Shown here piece after piece: positions 22,645 to 32,773 of a stretch of 46,518 nt of DNA. The first letter of the stretch is position 1; every line of letters starts with the position of its first letter. The position numbers and the translations under genes were made by a program. The DNA is from Poteriospumella lacustris (taxonomy: Eukaryota > Sar > Chrysophyceae > Chromulinales > Dinobryaceae), in assembly GCA_008000375.1 (NCBI GenBank), contig SMOI01000251.1, forward strand, positions 1 to 46,518, in the 5' to 3' direction. The notes below the pieces were generated by a model. It did no database searches and was not told the DNA's origin. It worked only from the letters and a program-made list of their open reading frames with translations.

Positions 22645-24147
22645 ATGTCTCTTCAGGACGACGACGAAACGACGCCTAGCCCCAAACGCGCCCGAATAAC
22701 ATATGCTGCAAGTGGATCTTTCGCGACGTACTCGTCGGCGACCGCCTTCCCCTGGATGGGGAATGTGATTATGGAGAATGCGGCGCCATCGCCCGCGCCG
22801 TCGCCGTTCGCCGCACAATTATCGCCGATGGCATCCGCGTCGACGCAGTCCGCATCGACGGCGGAGTCTTCGTCGGCAACCGTCGGTGGCGGTGGCGGTG
22901 GCGGACGCGGTCGTGGGTCGACGGCCACGGAAGAAGAGCCGCAAGCGCTGGCGGCGTCGACGTCGACGGCGGAGTCTTCGTTGGCAACCGTCGGTCGCGG
23001 ACGCGGACGCGGTCGTGGGTCGACGGCCACGGAAGAAGAGCCGCAAGCGCTGGCGGCGTCGACGTCGACGGCGGAGTCTTCGTTGGCAACCGTCGGTCGC
23101 GGACGCGGACGCGGTCGTGGGTCGACGGCCACGGAAGAAGAGCCGCAAGCGCTGGCGGCGTCGACGTCGACGGCGGAGTCTTCGTTGGCAACCGTCGGTC
23201 GCGGACGCGGACGCGGTCGTGGGTCGACGGCCACGGAAGAAGAGCCGCAAGCGCTGGCGGCGTCGACGTCGACGGCGGAGTCTTCGTTGGCAACCGTCGG
23301 TCGCGGACGCGGACGCGGTCGTGGGTCGACGGCCACGGAAGAAGAGCCGCAAGCGCTGGCGGCGTCGACGTCGACGGCGGAGTCTTCGTTGGCAACCGTC
23401 GGTCGCGGACGCGGACGCGGTCGTGGGCCGACGGCCACGGAAGAAGAGCCGCAAGCGCTGGCGGCGTCGACGTCGACGGCGGAGTCCACGTCGACGGCGT
23501 CCGCGTCGACGGTGGAGTCCACGTCGGGAACCGGCGGTGGCGGTGGCAGTGGCGGTGGCGGTCGCGGTGGCGGTCGTGGTGGCGGTGGCGGTCGCGGTGG
23601 CGGTAGCGGTGGCGGTCGCGGTGACGGTCGCGGTGGCGGTCGCGTCGGCGGTCGTGGTGGCGGTGGCGGTCGCGGTGGCGGTCGTGGTGGCGGTCGCGTC
23701 GGCGGTCGTGGTGGCGGTCGCGTCGGCGGTCGTGGTGGCGTTGGCGGTGGCGTTGGCGGTGGCGGTCGCGTCGGCGGTCGTGGTGGCGGTGGCGGTGGCG
23801 GTGGCGGTGGCGGTCGTGGGTCGACCGTGGGTCCAGTGCTGGCGGCGGCGCCGATTGTGGGAGAGGTTCAGCTTGTTGGGGGGTACCCCTTCACTGCTCA
23901 GAGCATGTTACTCTTGGTGCAAAGTGTGGCGACGCTTCAGCGACAAGTGCAGGGCCTCCAGCAGGCGCTTCAGCGACAGGAGCAGGCGCATCAGCGACAG
24001 ATACGGGGCCTCGAGCAGGCGCTTCAGCGACAGGAGCAGGCGCATCAGCGACAGGAGCAGGCGCATCAGCGACAGGAGCAGGCGCATCAGCGACAGGTGC
24101 GGCTTTTAGAGCGGGAGATTGACTCCCTCAACCGCAACCTCCGTTAG
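22645..24147 (+). CDS. Low-complexity protein: 34-aa repeats, RGG-like region, Gln-rich coiled coil
   Basis: The open frame gives 500 aa. Residues 1-90 are Ser/Ala/Pro-rich with a basic SPKRAR motif that could be a nuclear signal. Five perfect copies and one partial copy of a 34-residue repeat (begins STATEEEPQALA, ends in alternating Gly-Arg) follow, then about 100 residues of Gly-Gly-Gly-Arg/Val RGG-like sequence, then a C-terminal coiled coil with heptads of RQEQAHQ. RGG tracts commonly bind RNA and the coil suggests oligomerisation, but no named family is recognised. ATG 22645 overlaps what looks like a 3' splice site (TCTCTTCAG, ending 22656; branch-like CTAAC near 22622). An alternative model starts at 22415 and splices 22483 to 22657 in phase 0, replacing the first four residues with 23 others. 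Confidence 0.65.
   Translation: MSLQDDDETTPSPKRARITYAASGSFATYSSATAFPWMGNVIMENAAPSPAPSPFAAQLSPMASASTQSASTAESSSATVGGGGGGGRGRGSTATEEEPQALAASTSTAESSLATVGRGRGRGRGSTATEEEPQALAASTSTAESSLATVGRGRGRGRGSTATEEEPQALAASTSTAESSLATVGRGRGRGRGSTATEEEPQALAASTSTAESSLATVGRGRGRGRGSTATEEEPQALAASTSTAESSLATVGRGRGRGRGPTATEEEPQALAASTSTAESTSTASASTVESTSGTGGGGGSGGGGRGGGRGGGGGRGGGSGGGRGDGRGGGRVGGRGGGGGRGGGRGGGRVGGRGGGRVGGRGGVGGGVGGGGRVGGRGGGGGGGGGGGRGSTVGPVLAAAPIVGEVQLVGGYPFTAQSMLLLVQSVATLQRQVQGLQQALQRQEQAHQRQIRGLEQALQRQEQAHQRQEQAHQRQEQAHQRQVRLLEREIDSLNRNLR
22918..23490 (+). repeat. 102-bp coding minisatellite, five full copies plus a partial one
   Basis: Units begin at 22918, 23020, 23122, 23224 and 23326; a sixth, partial copy begins at 23428 with a Ser-to-Pro change. 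The full units look identical at DNA level. The 102-bp length is 34 codons, so gain or loss of units preserves the frame. Confidence 0.9.
23524..23825 (+). repeat. GGC/GGT-rich triplet tract coding for Gly-Arg-Val
   Basis: About 300 bp of ggtggcggtcg-type hexamer and nonamer repeats inside the preceding gene encode RGG-like protein. The tract is open in several frames, so its openness alone is not evidence of coding. Confidence 0.75.
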
Positions 24148-24236
24148 AGAATGTAATGTCCGATGCTACCATTAGCCCTTCGCCACCCCTGTCGCGCGCC
24201 TGCGATTCACTTAGACGTAGCTTGTCGACTAAGAAG

Positions 24237-24286
24237 AATGTAAATTTACATTTAAATGTATACTAGTATAATTCAAATGTAAATCC
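24237..24286. repeat. Chain of three AT-rich perfect palindromes
   Basis: AATGTAAATTTACATT (24237-24252), ACATTTAAATGT (24248-24259) and TATACTAGTATA (24259-24270) are each self-complementary and overlap or abut. A direct repeat, CAAATGTAAAT, follows to 24286. It lies just after the stop of the minisatellite gene and before the recombinase relic. Confidence 0.7.
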
Positions 24287-24298
24287 GCCAGAACTTTC

Positions 24299-25060
24299 TT
24301 ATGAACAGTCAGAAAAGCCAATGCAAACAACACAGAGAAGTGAATTTACAGGGCCTGAGAGCGACGAAACGGCAAGTCCGATGCTGAGCTGCGACGCAGT
24401 GGTCTGAAAGTGCATCACGAAAGGCCGCCGGGTGAGCGCGCATCGTTCGACATGTTGCAAGTGTAGCTGCGGTGACCACCGCAGGAACTTGGTCAGCTGC
24501 GGCGGCAACCGTAAGGACTGCGGGCCGTGCGTCTTGACCGTCTTGAAAGCGCGACAGCGTGCGACGCCGCGTCCGTCAATGTACGAGTCGGACTTCGTGT
24601 CATACGCCCGGATCTTCATCTCACGCCAGTCCTTGAGACGGCGGGGTGGCAACGCATTGCCCAATGCGCCTGAGACGAGGTCGGACGTTCGTCCCTTCTG
24701 CATGTCCTCCTGGCTGGCCGTTGGTCGGTTCGCTGCGGCTATTAGCTCAGTGTGAATGGCCACGACCTCCTCGTACGAGAGCAAGTGCTCTTTGCGCTAC
24801 GGTGCCGTGACGTTCTTCGCAGATTGAGTCTGCACCTGACACCAGCGTTGGCGAGCCGGCGGTGCGATACGCGTCGTTGCCCGTGAAGACCACCAGCGCG
24901 GCTAGCGTGGTGCGACGCGTCGTCGGGGCCTGGAGGTGCTTAGCCACCCACGCCAGAACGGCGTCGGTTTGCGTGGCCAGCTCGGGAGCGACGCAGCTTC
25001 CACGAGCAACGCGCGTGAGCATGCAGACGGACGCTCGGCTAGTTGAGGGCGCCAAGGAAC
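24299..25060 (-). pseudogene. Broken tyrosine recombinase/integrase of the polinton/large-virus/Crypton-like type
   Basis: Two pieces in different frames read like one integrase. The upstream piece (about 25060-24850) has a core-binding-domain pattern, WVAKHLQAPTTRRTTLAALV. The downstream piece has LLSYEEVVAIHTEL, then LPPRRLKDWREMKIRAYD, and later FKTVKTHGPQSLRLPP, which matches the start of the catalytic domain in integrases of polinton-like elements and related viruses (typical features: PPRR-x-DY, the KT-x-K-x-G-Q strand). The frame must change near 24850 and the second frame has an in-frame TAG at 24800-24798. The reading ends at 24299 without a recognisable HxxR...Tyr catalytic end, so the gene is truncated and inactive. 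The exact family is uncertain. Confidence 0.6.
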
Positions 25061-25100
25061 CACGGGGTCGGATAGCGTCTGCGAGGTCACACATGACCGC

Positions 25101-25140
25101 CCGCTGAGACAGAGGCATCGTCGTTGAAGCCGAGAGCCGA
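25101..25140. repeat. Right copy of the ~40-bp dispersed segment (pair with 21811-21850)
   Basis: See the left copy. The two are direct repeats 3.29 kb apart and bracket the minisatellite gene and the recombinase relic. Confidence 0.6.
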
Positions 25141-25625
25141 GCTTCAGCAGCGTCGGTTGGGGATCCTGTGTTCATCTGTACCGATCTGTGTTTTCTGTGT
25201 ATCTGGGTACGAACCCGCTGCTGGGACCAGCGTCCGGCCTGCGACCAACATTTCGCTTCGACCCAGACTCTGGGACCGACCCTCGTGCAGCCGCAGTGGG
25301 CCCGCACCCAGGCCCACCCAGACCTCGCCTCCTCCGCCGCTGCGACCTCCGCTCGGCACTTCCTTCGCCTCGCCGGTCGAGAGGTCGAATATTTGGCCCG
25401 TTGGCCCATTGGCAGCCTTCGCACGTCCGGACGCGTTGTGAATCACAATTCTTCTTCACGACTCAGCATTCCTACCCCCGCTGTGCGCTGCTATCTCTGG
25501 CTTTTGTCCTTTGCTCTCGCGGGTCTCGGCGCATCCTCGTTCCGTGCCACCCCCATCGCTCATCACTATCGCTGCATTAGCTCGTTATCCCGTTCTTAAG
25601 TCGCATTTGGCGTGACTCCCTCTCG
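25141..25625. other. Intergenic, promoter side of the 25626 gene
   Basis: About 485 bp without a supported gene; overlapping short open frames on both strands have no domain or splice support. It should include the promoter and 5' leader of the next gene. Confidence 0.4.
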
Positions 25626-26492
25626 ATGATCAAACTGCCTCCTATTCAGTTTGAAGGCCCCAAGCCGCGTTCGCCGCGCCACGACGAGACCGGTGAGCGC
25701 TCTCGGTCCGGCGGTTCGTCGTCACCCTCGTTGCTCCCGACGCTCACCAAGAGCGACTCGGCGCGGTCCGAGCAGACGGACCACTCGTACGTCTCCTCGG
25801 ACAGCTTCGAGGCGTCCCTCGCGGCCGCCGCGGCCGAGTCCGTCGCGACGTCCTTCGACCACGGCGCGTCGACGGCGGCCCTGCGCTTCTTCCCGACGCT
25901 GTCTCCGCTGGTCATCTCTCCGGCGACGTCGCTCAGTCGGAACCCGTCGATGTCGCCGTCCTCGGTGCCGCTGCGCAGCCTCAAGTGCCTCGAGACCTTC
26001 CCCGACCACCGGCCGCACAGCCCCGGCGACGCCGAGCAGACCTCCTCGCTCAGTCTGCGCAAGAAGGCGCTCACGCCCATGAACCTGCTGCGCAGCGCGG
26101 CCAGTCGCACGCCGCCGCAGCTGAGTCCCCGCGGCGACGGCGTCAGCGCGTTCGCGCCTCGCGCGTCGCCGCAGCACACGTCGCCGCCCGTGTACCCGGG
26201 CCGGCTGCCGCACGGGTCGCTGTCGGCCGCGGCGCCCCTCGTCGTCCCAGCTGCGTCCTACATCGCCCTGTCGCACTCGGAGGACAGCGCGCTGACGGAC
26301 GCGGAGGTGGAGGAGACGGTGAAGCACGCGATCGCCGTGACGCTGCGCGAGGACCTGCCGCCCGCCGAGGCCGCCGAGTTCGTCGACGACTGGGAGATGG
26401 ACCCCGCCGCGCACTTCGCCGCGTCCGCGTCCGCGTTGCCCTCGGCGCAGCCCCGCCGACGCAGCAGAACCTTCGTCGCCGTCGACTGCTAG
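25626..26492 (+). CDS. Ser/Pro-rich, probably disordered protein of unknown function
   Basis: A single open frame of 288 aa with coding-type GC bias. It is rich in Ser-Pro and Thr-Pro pairs (for example SSSPSLL, LSPRGD, LTPMNLLRS), which are potential proline-directed kinase sites. A short acidic helical stretch lies near the C-terminus (TDAEVEETVKHAIAVTLRED), and a basic patch QPRRRSRTF comes just before the end. No folded domain or membrane segment is recognised. It lies upstream of the long asymmetric intergenic region and is convergent with the CXC gene. Confidence 0.6.
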   Translation: MIKLPPIQFEGPKPRSPRHDETGERSRSGGSSSPSLLPTLTKSDSARSEQTDHSYVSSDSFEASLAAAAAESVATSFDHGASTAALRFFPTLSPLVISPATSLSRNPSMSPSSVPLRSLKCLETFPDHRPHSPGDAEQTSSLSLRKKALTPMNLLRSAASRTPPQLSPRGDGVSAFAPRASPQHTSPPVYPGRLPHGSLSAAAPLVVPAASYIALSHSEDSALTDAEVEETVKHAIAVTLREDLPPAEAAEFVDDWEMDPAAHFAASASALPSAQPRRRSRTFVAVDC

Positions 26493-29387
26493 CCGTCCGT
26501 CCGTCCGTCCGTCTGTCGGTCCGTCCGTCCGACCGTTTCATTATTGTCGTGCCCCGCTCGCCCCTGCGCCTTTTGCCTGCGCTGTGGCTGCGCCTAGTAG
26601 ATCCGTGTGCATTGTCTCTCGCCTCGTCTGCGAGGCCCATCTCGTTCCTCTGTCGCCGTCGTTGGTCGCCTCGTCGTCCGCCGGCCCCGTGTCTCTGTTA
26701 GACGTTAGTTCTCCGCCGCGCCGCGTCGCCATCGCCGTCCACGGGCCTCGCTGTCGCGTCGCCCGCACGCGCTATCCGCCCGCCGCGCGTGCTGCCCTAC
26801 TCCTCCTCCTCCCCCCTCCCCCGGCTCTCTCACTGTCGCTCTGTGTCTCTCTGTGTCTCTCTGTGTCTCTCTGTGTCCCATCCACTTATCTCTGTTCTCT
26901 GTTCTCTGTTGGTTGACCACCTTCGCTGTTGCTTTAATCATGTTTCCATCGCGGTGTGCCCCACCGCACCGCACCGTACCGTCGGTCGGTCGGTCGGTCG
27001 GTGGGGCCGCCCGTTTCGCTTCTCGTACGCTCGTTATCCGCCGCTTTTGGTTTAATCTGAACACTTCTCCTCTCGTACTGTATATCCGCTGCTATTGTCG
27101 TTGCTGTTGTCGTTGCTGTGACCGTTGCTGTGGTCGCTGTGGTCGCTGTGCCCCGCGTTTCTCTTCACTTGTTGACGTACATCCCTTGTCGTGTACATGC
27201 CCATCCTGTGCACTCCGCTGCCGTAGTACTTTGTACATACTTATCTCCTCACTTACCGCGCAGCGGAGCGGGGCCGTCGCCTATCGTCGCCCCCGCCCCG
27301 CTGCGCCGCTGCGCCCCGCAGCAGTGGCCCCGCATTATCTACCATCCCCGATCCCTGTCTCGTGTCTCCTGCTCGTTCCGTCGCCTCATGACGCCGCGGC
27401 GCGTGGGCAGTGGCCGCCGCCAGCCGCGCCACTGCCGCCCGCCAGGGCAGCGCGCCGCGGCCGCCCCTCTGCTGCAATCCCGTTGCCCGTTGATCTTTGA
27501 TCGTTGACCGTGGACGTGACCCGTGTGTCCGTCGCTCTGCGCCCCCCGCGTCGCCAATCCGCCGGCCCCGCGCCGCGCTCTGTGTCGCGCTCTGTGTCGT
27601 TCTCTGTGTCGCTCTCTGTGTCGCCCTATCTCGTGGTGGGCAGTGGCTGTGTCGCCCCGCCCGCCGTGTTGTGTCTCTGGCCGCCGGTGTCGCCGTTGTG
27701 GCCGCTGGCGGCGTCCGTCGGTGTCGATGGCTCGCGCCGTTTCGTTTTTGGCGGCGTCTGCGTCGCGGCGGCCCGCGCGGCCCCGGCGCCCTCGTCGCCG
27801 TCGTCGTCTTTGTCGTCGTGCGCCATCACTACTCCCCCGCCCCCCGCCGCGACGACTCGACGACGGCGGCGGCGTCCGTCGGCCGCCGTCCGCGCCGCCG
27901 CCACCGTCGCTGCCGCTGCCCATTTCCATCGCTGCCCATCGCTGTCCACCGCGGACCGCGTGCCAATCACGCGTCCCGCGCCATCAATGTCCCCGCCAAT
28001 GTCTTCGCCGCGCTGCCTCTGCGAGGCCTCTCGCCGCGCGTCGGTGTCCCGCTCGTGTCCCGCTCGTGTCGCGCCAGTTTCGCGCCCGTTTCGTCTTTTC
28101 GTTTGCCTTGTGACCGCCGCACGTTGCGCCCGTCGTACGCGCCCTTTTCCCTCCGCCACCGCAGGCGCGTCGGCCGCCTGTCGCCTGCCGCCTGTCGCCT
28201 GCCGCTCGTCGCTGGCGACCCGCCGCGTCCGTTGCGCAGCCGTTTCAGTTTTTGCCAGTTTCAGTTTCACGTTGATTTCGCCTGTTCGCCGCGTGGCCGT
28301 TCGCCGCGTGGCCGTCCGCGCTCGTTGGAGGCGTCCGCCTTGTCGGTCGGTTCGTTCTTATCGTTCTCTGTTTCTTCCGCTTCGCCCTTTGTCCGTCACC
28401 GCGCGTGGTGGCCGCCAATCGCCGCCACCGCCGCAGGGCCCTCGCTGCCCCTGCGCCACCGCCGCCGCCGGTCAGTTTCCGCCGCGTCGATTCGTTGCTG
28501 CCGCCCCCGTGCGGCCTGTCGTTTGCCCAGTTTAGCCTGTAGCCTGTAGCCGTCGGTCCCCGCCGTGCGCCTGTGTCGCCGCGGGCGCCCCCCCCTCCTC
28601 TCGTATCGCTACACGTTGACCCCCCGCCGCACCGTCGGCTGCCCCGCGCCTAATTCACCGCGTCTCTCACCGCGTCTCTCACCGCGTCTCTCTCCTGTTG
28701 ACTGTTGGCTGACTGTTGTTGCTCTGTTGTGGCGAGTTATTCACAGGCGGCATGCACAGGTGGGCGGTCGTTGCTCGACTGCTTGGCCTGTATCCGCCGC
28801 CCAGCCACCGCTCGGTCGCGCTCTCCTCGAGTCGCGTTGTTCTCTCGACGGCGGCGAACACACCGACGGTGCCACCACCACTGCCACCGCCGCCACCGCC
28901 GCCACCGCCGCGAGTCCAACGCGTCACCGTCGCCGTCGACGAACAGCGACAGCGACGGCGACGGCGACAGCGGCGGGACAGCGAGCGCAGGACGAACAAC
29001 GCAAGGAAACAGAGAAGAGAGCGAGCAGACGGTAGTTAGGGGTGCATACAGGTCAAGCAGTCCAGCAAGGGCCGCACGGGCGACGACGCTCGACGAAAAC
29101 GACACACGACGACACGCGACAAACGACAAGTCTACAGGGCGCGACACGACAAGTGACAAACGACAACAAAGAAGAATGATCACGACGACGACGACGACGA
29201 CCCGGTCGGTCGAGGGGCGCGAGTCGCTGTCACGTCGCCGGGGCCTCTCTCGCGGGCAACGGTCGAGAGAGCAGCTGTCAGCAGCTGTCGGCGGTACTAC
29301 TACTCCACCAGCGGTGGAGACACGCGACCAGTGCGCCGCCTGGTCGACGAGAGGGGAGAGCGGTGGGAGCCACCGGCGCCGCGGCGC
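26493..29387. other. 2.9-kb convergent intergenic region with strand asymmetry and simple repeats
   Basis: No gene is supported. The left part, to about 28,740, is strongly pyrimidine-rich on the plus strand and holds many simple repeats: CCGT/GTCC units at 26493-26535, TCTCTGTG units at 26838-26876, GTCG units at 26979-27002, TGCTGT/GTCGCT units around 27100-27155, GTGTCGCTCT-like units around 27580-27625 and three CTCACCGCGTCT units at about 28658-28692. The right part, from about 28,800 to 29,200, has the opposite bias (cgacgac, acaaacgac). Long open frames occur in several frames at once, as expected for A-poor sequence that lacks stops. Confidence 0.6.
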
Positions 29388-32303
29388 TCAGCCGTTGGTG
29401 CTGGTGGAGGTGCCGCTGCGACTGATGGGCGCCGAGTCGGTGTCGTCCTCCTCTTGCGACACCAGTAGCCGCGTCGGAAAGGCGATGACCCGCGAGGACC
29501 GGCTCGGCTGGCCGCCGTCGTGGTCGTCCGGCCCGCACAGCTCGGCGAGCTCCAGCAGCTTCGGCGACACGACGGCGGAGATCGTCCCGCCGGTCGTGCG
29601 CAGCGGCGACTGCGGCGCGCTGAACGTCCCCAGCGGTTTCGCGGACTGCACACTCGTCAGCGTGTCGAGCGCCGGATGCGACGCGCCGCCAACGTCGCGG
29701 ACCTGCTGCTGCCCCTTGCGCGCGAGGTCGCGCAGCTCGGGGCTCTGCGTGACGTGGAAGACGGCGGGCGGCTTGCCGTTGCCGCCGCCGGGGATCTCGA
29801 TCGACAAGCCGCCGTCGGACGTCGTCGTGCCCGTCGACGTGAGGCGGGCGCTGCTCTGGCTCTGCGTCAGCGGCTCGTTGTCGTCGTCGTCCGCGAAGAG
29901 CGTCACGGGCCGCGCGGTGGCCGTGTCCAGCAGCGCCGTCGCCGACACCTTCGTCGCGGACAGCGTCGTCAGCGCTGCGACGGCCGCCGATGGCGACGTC
30001 GAGTGCGCGTTGAGGAAGCTGCCGGCGTCGTCGTAGCCGGCCGCCTGCAGCGTCGACAGCTTCGGCGCGTACGGACCGGACGAGTCGATGGCGATGCCGC
30101 CGCTCGTCGCCGCCGCCTTGCCGCCCGCGCCATCCGCCGCCTGCGCCACCTTCGCACCGGTGAGCGCCCCGCCGCCGCTCTTCGCGTACAGCTGCGGCAC
30201 GTTTTGGCAGTCGACGCAGCGGCAGCGCGACGAGCAGGGCACCTTGCCCGTGTAGCACTCGCAGTACTTCTTGAGACAGGCGCTCTTGCGGCAGTGGCAG
30301 CCCGTGAGGTGCTCCTTCATCTCCTCCTTGACGCGCGGCTTGAAGGCCTCGGGGTTGCGGTCCTGGATCGCCTTGCGCGCCGCCAGACGCACGTGCTCGA
30401 ACTTTTCCTGCACGACAAACGGCCAGAGACACAGCGGACGGTGAGCGCCGACGGAGGCCAACAGCGACGGGGCGGGGCGGCGGAGACACGTACGATGTTG
30501 CAGCACTCGACGCAGTTGCAGGAGGCCTTGCAGTACTCGGACAGGCGGAAGCAGTCGCAGTACATCTTCAGACACTTGCTCTTCTTGCAGTTGCACGCCA
30601 CGTTGTTGCTCGCGCCGCTCGGCGCTCCGGCGCCGCTGCGGGAAGACGACGACGGCGTCGTGCGCATGGACAGCTCGCGCATCTGCGGGACACACGGCGA
30701 CGATGGTGAGCGGGGGGGGGGGCGAGGGGCAGCGTCAACGCGGCGCGTGGTGGACGTACCTCTGGGCTCATGAAGGAGCGCGCCGTCGTAGACGACGAGG
30801 CGGCGGCACTGTACGCGCTGCTGCTGCTGGGCGCGAGAGCGAACTGCCCGAAGGGGGCCGCACCGTCGGTGCTCTGTGCGGCGGGGCGCGCGTACGGGTC
30901 CTGGAAGTCGTCGCCGTCCTGGTCGTCGCTCTCGTCGTCTTGCATTCGCTCGCCGCGCTGGGCATCTTTTGCGGGTCGCTTGTTGGCGGCCAATGGCGAC
31001 AGAAGCACGGCGCCGCTGCTGGCCACCTGCGATGGGGTCGACGACTGCTGCCGCTTCGCGCTCGACTTGCGCTTGCTGCTGCCGGGGGCAGTCGTCGTGG
31101 CAGTCGGCGCCGCGGCGGCTCGCAACTTGTCGTCCGGTGAGGTTTCCAGAGAATTCGACGCGGACATTGGCATGAAGGCGGCGGCGGCGGTGATGGCGGC
31201 GATACCGGAGATGTCGGACGAGGCTACGCAACGGAACAGGCGGCCGTCAGCGGACGAGGACAAGTGGCAGCAAAGCGGCAGGGTAACCTACTCGTTCCTT
31301 GAGACGAGGCACCGAAATTGCCGCCTGCTGCGTCAGCTTTACTACTACTGCTGCTGCTACTGACTGCGGCGGGGGCGGCAAACGTGGCGCTGCGATCTTC
31401 GAGGGCCGACAGCTGCAAGTTGTCTGTGCTGCTGGAGGACGCGCTCTTGCGCTTGTTTAGTCTGCATCCCCAGCAACAACAACACATTTGGTGAGACGAC
31501 GTCCAGCTGCGCAGTCCATTGACGGATGCCTACCTATTCTTGAGTGCTTCTGCGTTCTGCGCGAAGTGGTTGCTGTTCATGCCCAGGCCAGGTCCTGCCA
31601 ACGCCCCCGCGTTGCTCCCGAGGAGACTGCTACCGTAGGCATCAGACCCGAAATCAGAGCCGGAATGATGCTGCTGATCCAGCAATTCTGGAATAAGCGG
31701 ACTCATGAGCGACATGGACGCGGAGGTGGACACGCCACCGCTGGGCGGCGCACCAAGCCCCATGCTGAGAGACAGCTCGTTGCGGAGATGCAGATTTGAT
31801 AGAGAGTGGCGGTGGCCATTTCCCGGCAGAGCGCCTGGGGTAACTGCGTCTGGGAAGTTAAGAAAGCTCTCGTGAGCTAATTTATGCTGAATGCCGGGGG
31901 TCCAATCTCTGTGAGAACAACAAGGGGAAGCACAAAGGAGAATCAGCACAGCGAATTGGAGTGGGTAGAGTCTGCTGCGCCTACTTTGAATCGGGGACAG
32001 TTTGTTGATATTGTGTGAGAGGAGACATGAAAACGCTCATGAACGTCCCCACTTCAGGTGAGCCAAATACTGTATTTGCTGCACCGGCTCCTACACCGGT
32101 GACTGAGGTGATGTGAATGGGAGATTGGAAACGCACGTCATTGGCATCTAAAATGGTAAAACAATCGACAAAAGGTGCAAGTCATGACTCTGCTAGTCCC
32201 AACGTCCGCGTGGAAACGCCATTGGTTTCATACCATGCAATTCATTGCGCTTCTTTTTGCTGGGGGTTCCGTAGATATTGCTGTTGTTGTTGCTGTCGGA
32301 CAT
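29388..32303 (-). CDS. CXC/CRC-domain DNA-binding protein (LIN54/tesmin/TSO1 family)
   Basis: Family members bind CHR-type promoter elements; LIN54 does so in the MuvB/DREAM cell-cycle complex. Seven exons: 32303-32234, 32147-31985, 31908-31534, 31461-31292, 31223-30760, 30682-30494 and 30407-29388. Every junction keeps the frame (phases 1, 2, 2, 1, 0, 0), giving 816 aa. The N-terminus MSDSNNN has a KKKR nuclear-signal candidate. The first cysteine repeat ([16 protein letters not shown]) ends exon 6; exon 7 has the conserved RNPEAFKPR linker and the second repeat ([18 protein letters not shown]). This is the full CXC-RNPxAF-CXC arrangement. The rest is disordered Ser/Ala/Gly-rich sequence with a Ser/Thr-Pro-rich tail. 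Exons 1-4 are inferred from splice sites and frame, exons 5-7 also from homology. Confidence 0.88.
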
Positions 32304-32773
32304 GGTACGCTACGAATTCCCTCAATTCAACAATATTGGACTCACGTCAGCATCGGCCAGAAAGCCCATCCAATTCACAGGAATATCCAACGCTATTAGC
32401 AAATAAAATAGAGCTCACAATCAAATTTCAAACGACCAATCGACCCCTCTTTTCCTTCACATTTCGCAGAAAACCGAAAGATTTCGCAGGCCGGGCAGCG
32501 TTTCGTTTTGGCACCTGCACAGAAATGAAACCGCTGGTACACGACGACGACGATCGTCTCCTCTGTTGTTGCGCCGTCGGGTGAGAACCTCCTCCACAGC
32601 CAAGGCCAACGTCAAGGCATGCACATGCACTGATGTAGACCAACGGGAACTAACTTGGCGTCGAGATTGTAAGAATGAAAGCCGTGGGGAAATCCATAGA
32701 TGAGGTCTGCAAGCCCTGAGTCAAGAAATGCTACATAAAAAGCCAAACGGTGCCAGACTGATCAATGTGAACA
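32304..32773. other. Intergenic; promoter side of the CXC gene and 3' flank of the nuclease-like gene
   Basis: 470 bp of lower-GC sequence without a supported gene. Both neighbours are on the minus strand. Confidence 0.4.

Noticed and set aside
22918-23490. CRISPR-like regular repeats
   Set aside because: Units are contiguous, coding and 102 bp long without spacers, in a eukaryotic genome.
22653-23522. 289-codon minus-strand open frame with repeats
   Set aside because: It is the mirror of the 102-bp minisatellite; the plus strand also supplies a coherent coiled-coil end and the better start.
24728-24760. Sequence resembling a tRNA A box (attagctcagtg)
   Set aside because: No matching B box or acceptor pairing nearby; it lies inside the recombinase relic.
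27497-28549. Overlapping 340-350-codon plus-strand open frames
   Set aside because: Two frames are open at once because the region is A-poor; translations are Arg/Ala/Pro/Ser noise with no domain or splice support.
28705-30036. 443-codon plus-strand open frame
   Set aside because: Its second half is antisense to the CXC gene and its first half is simple repeat.
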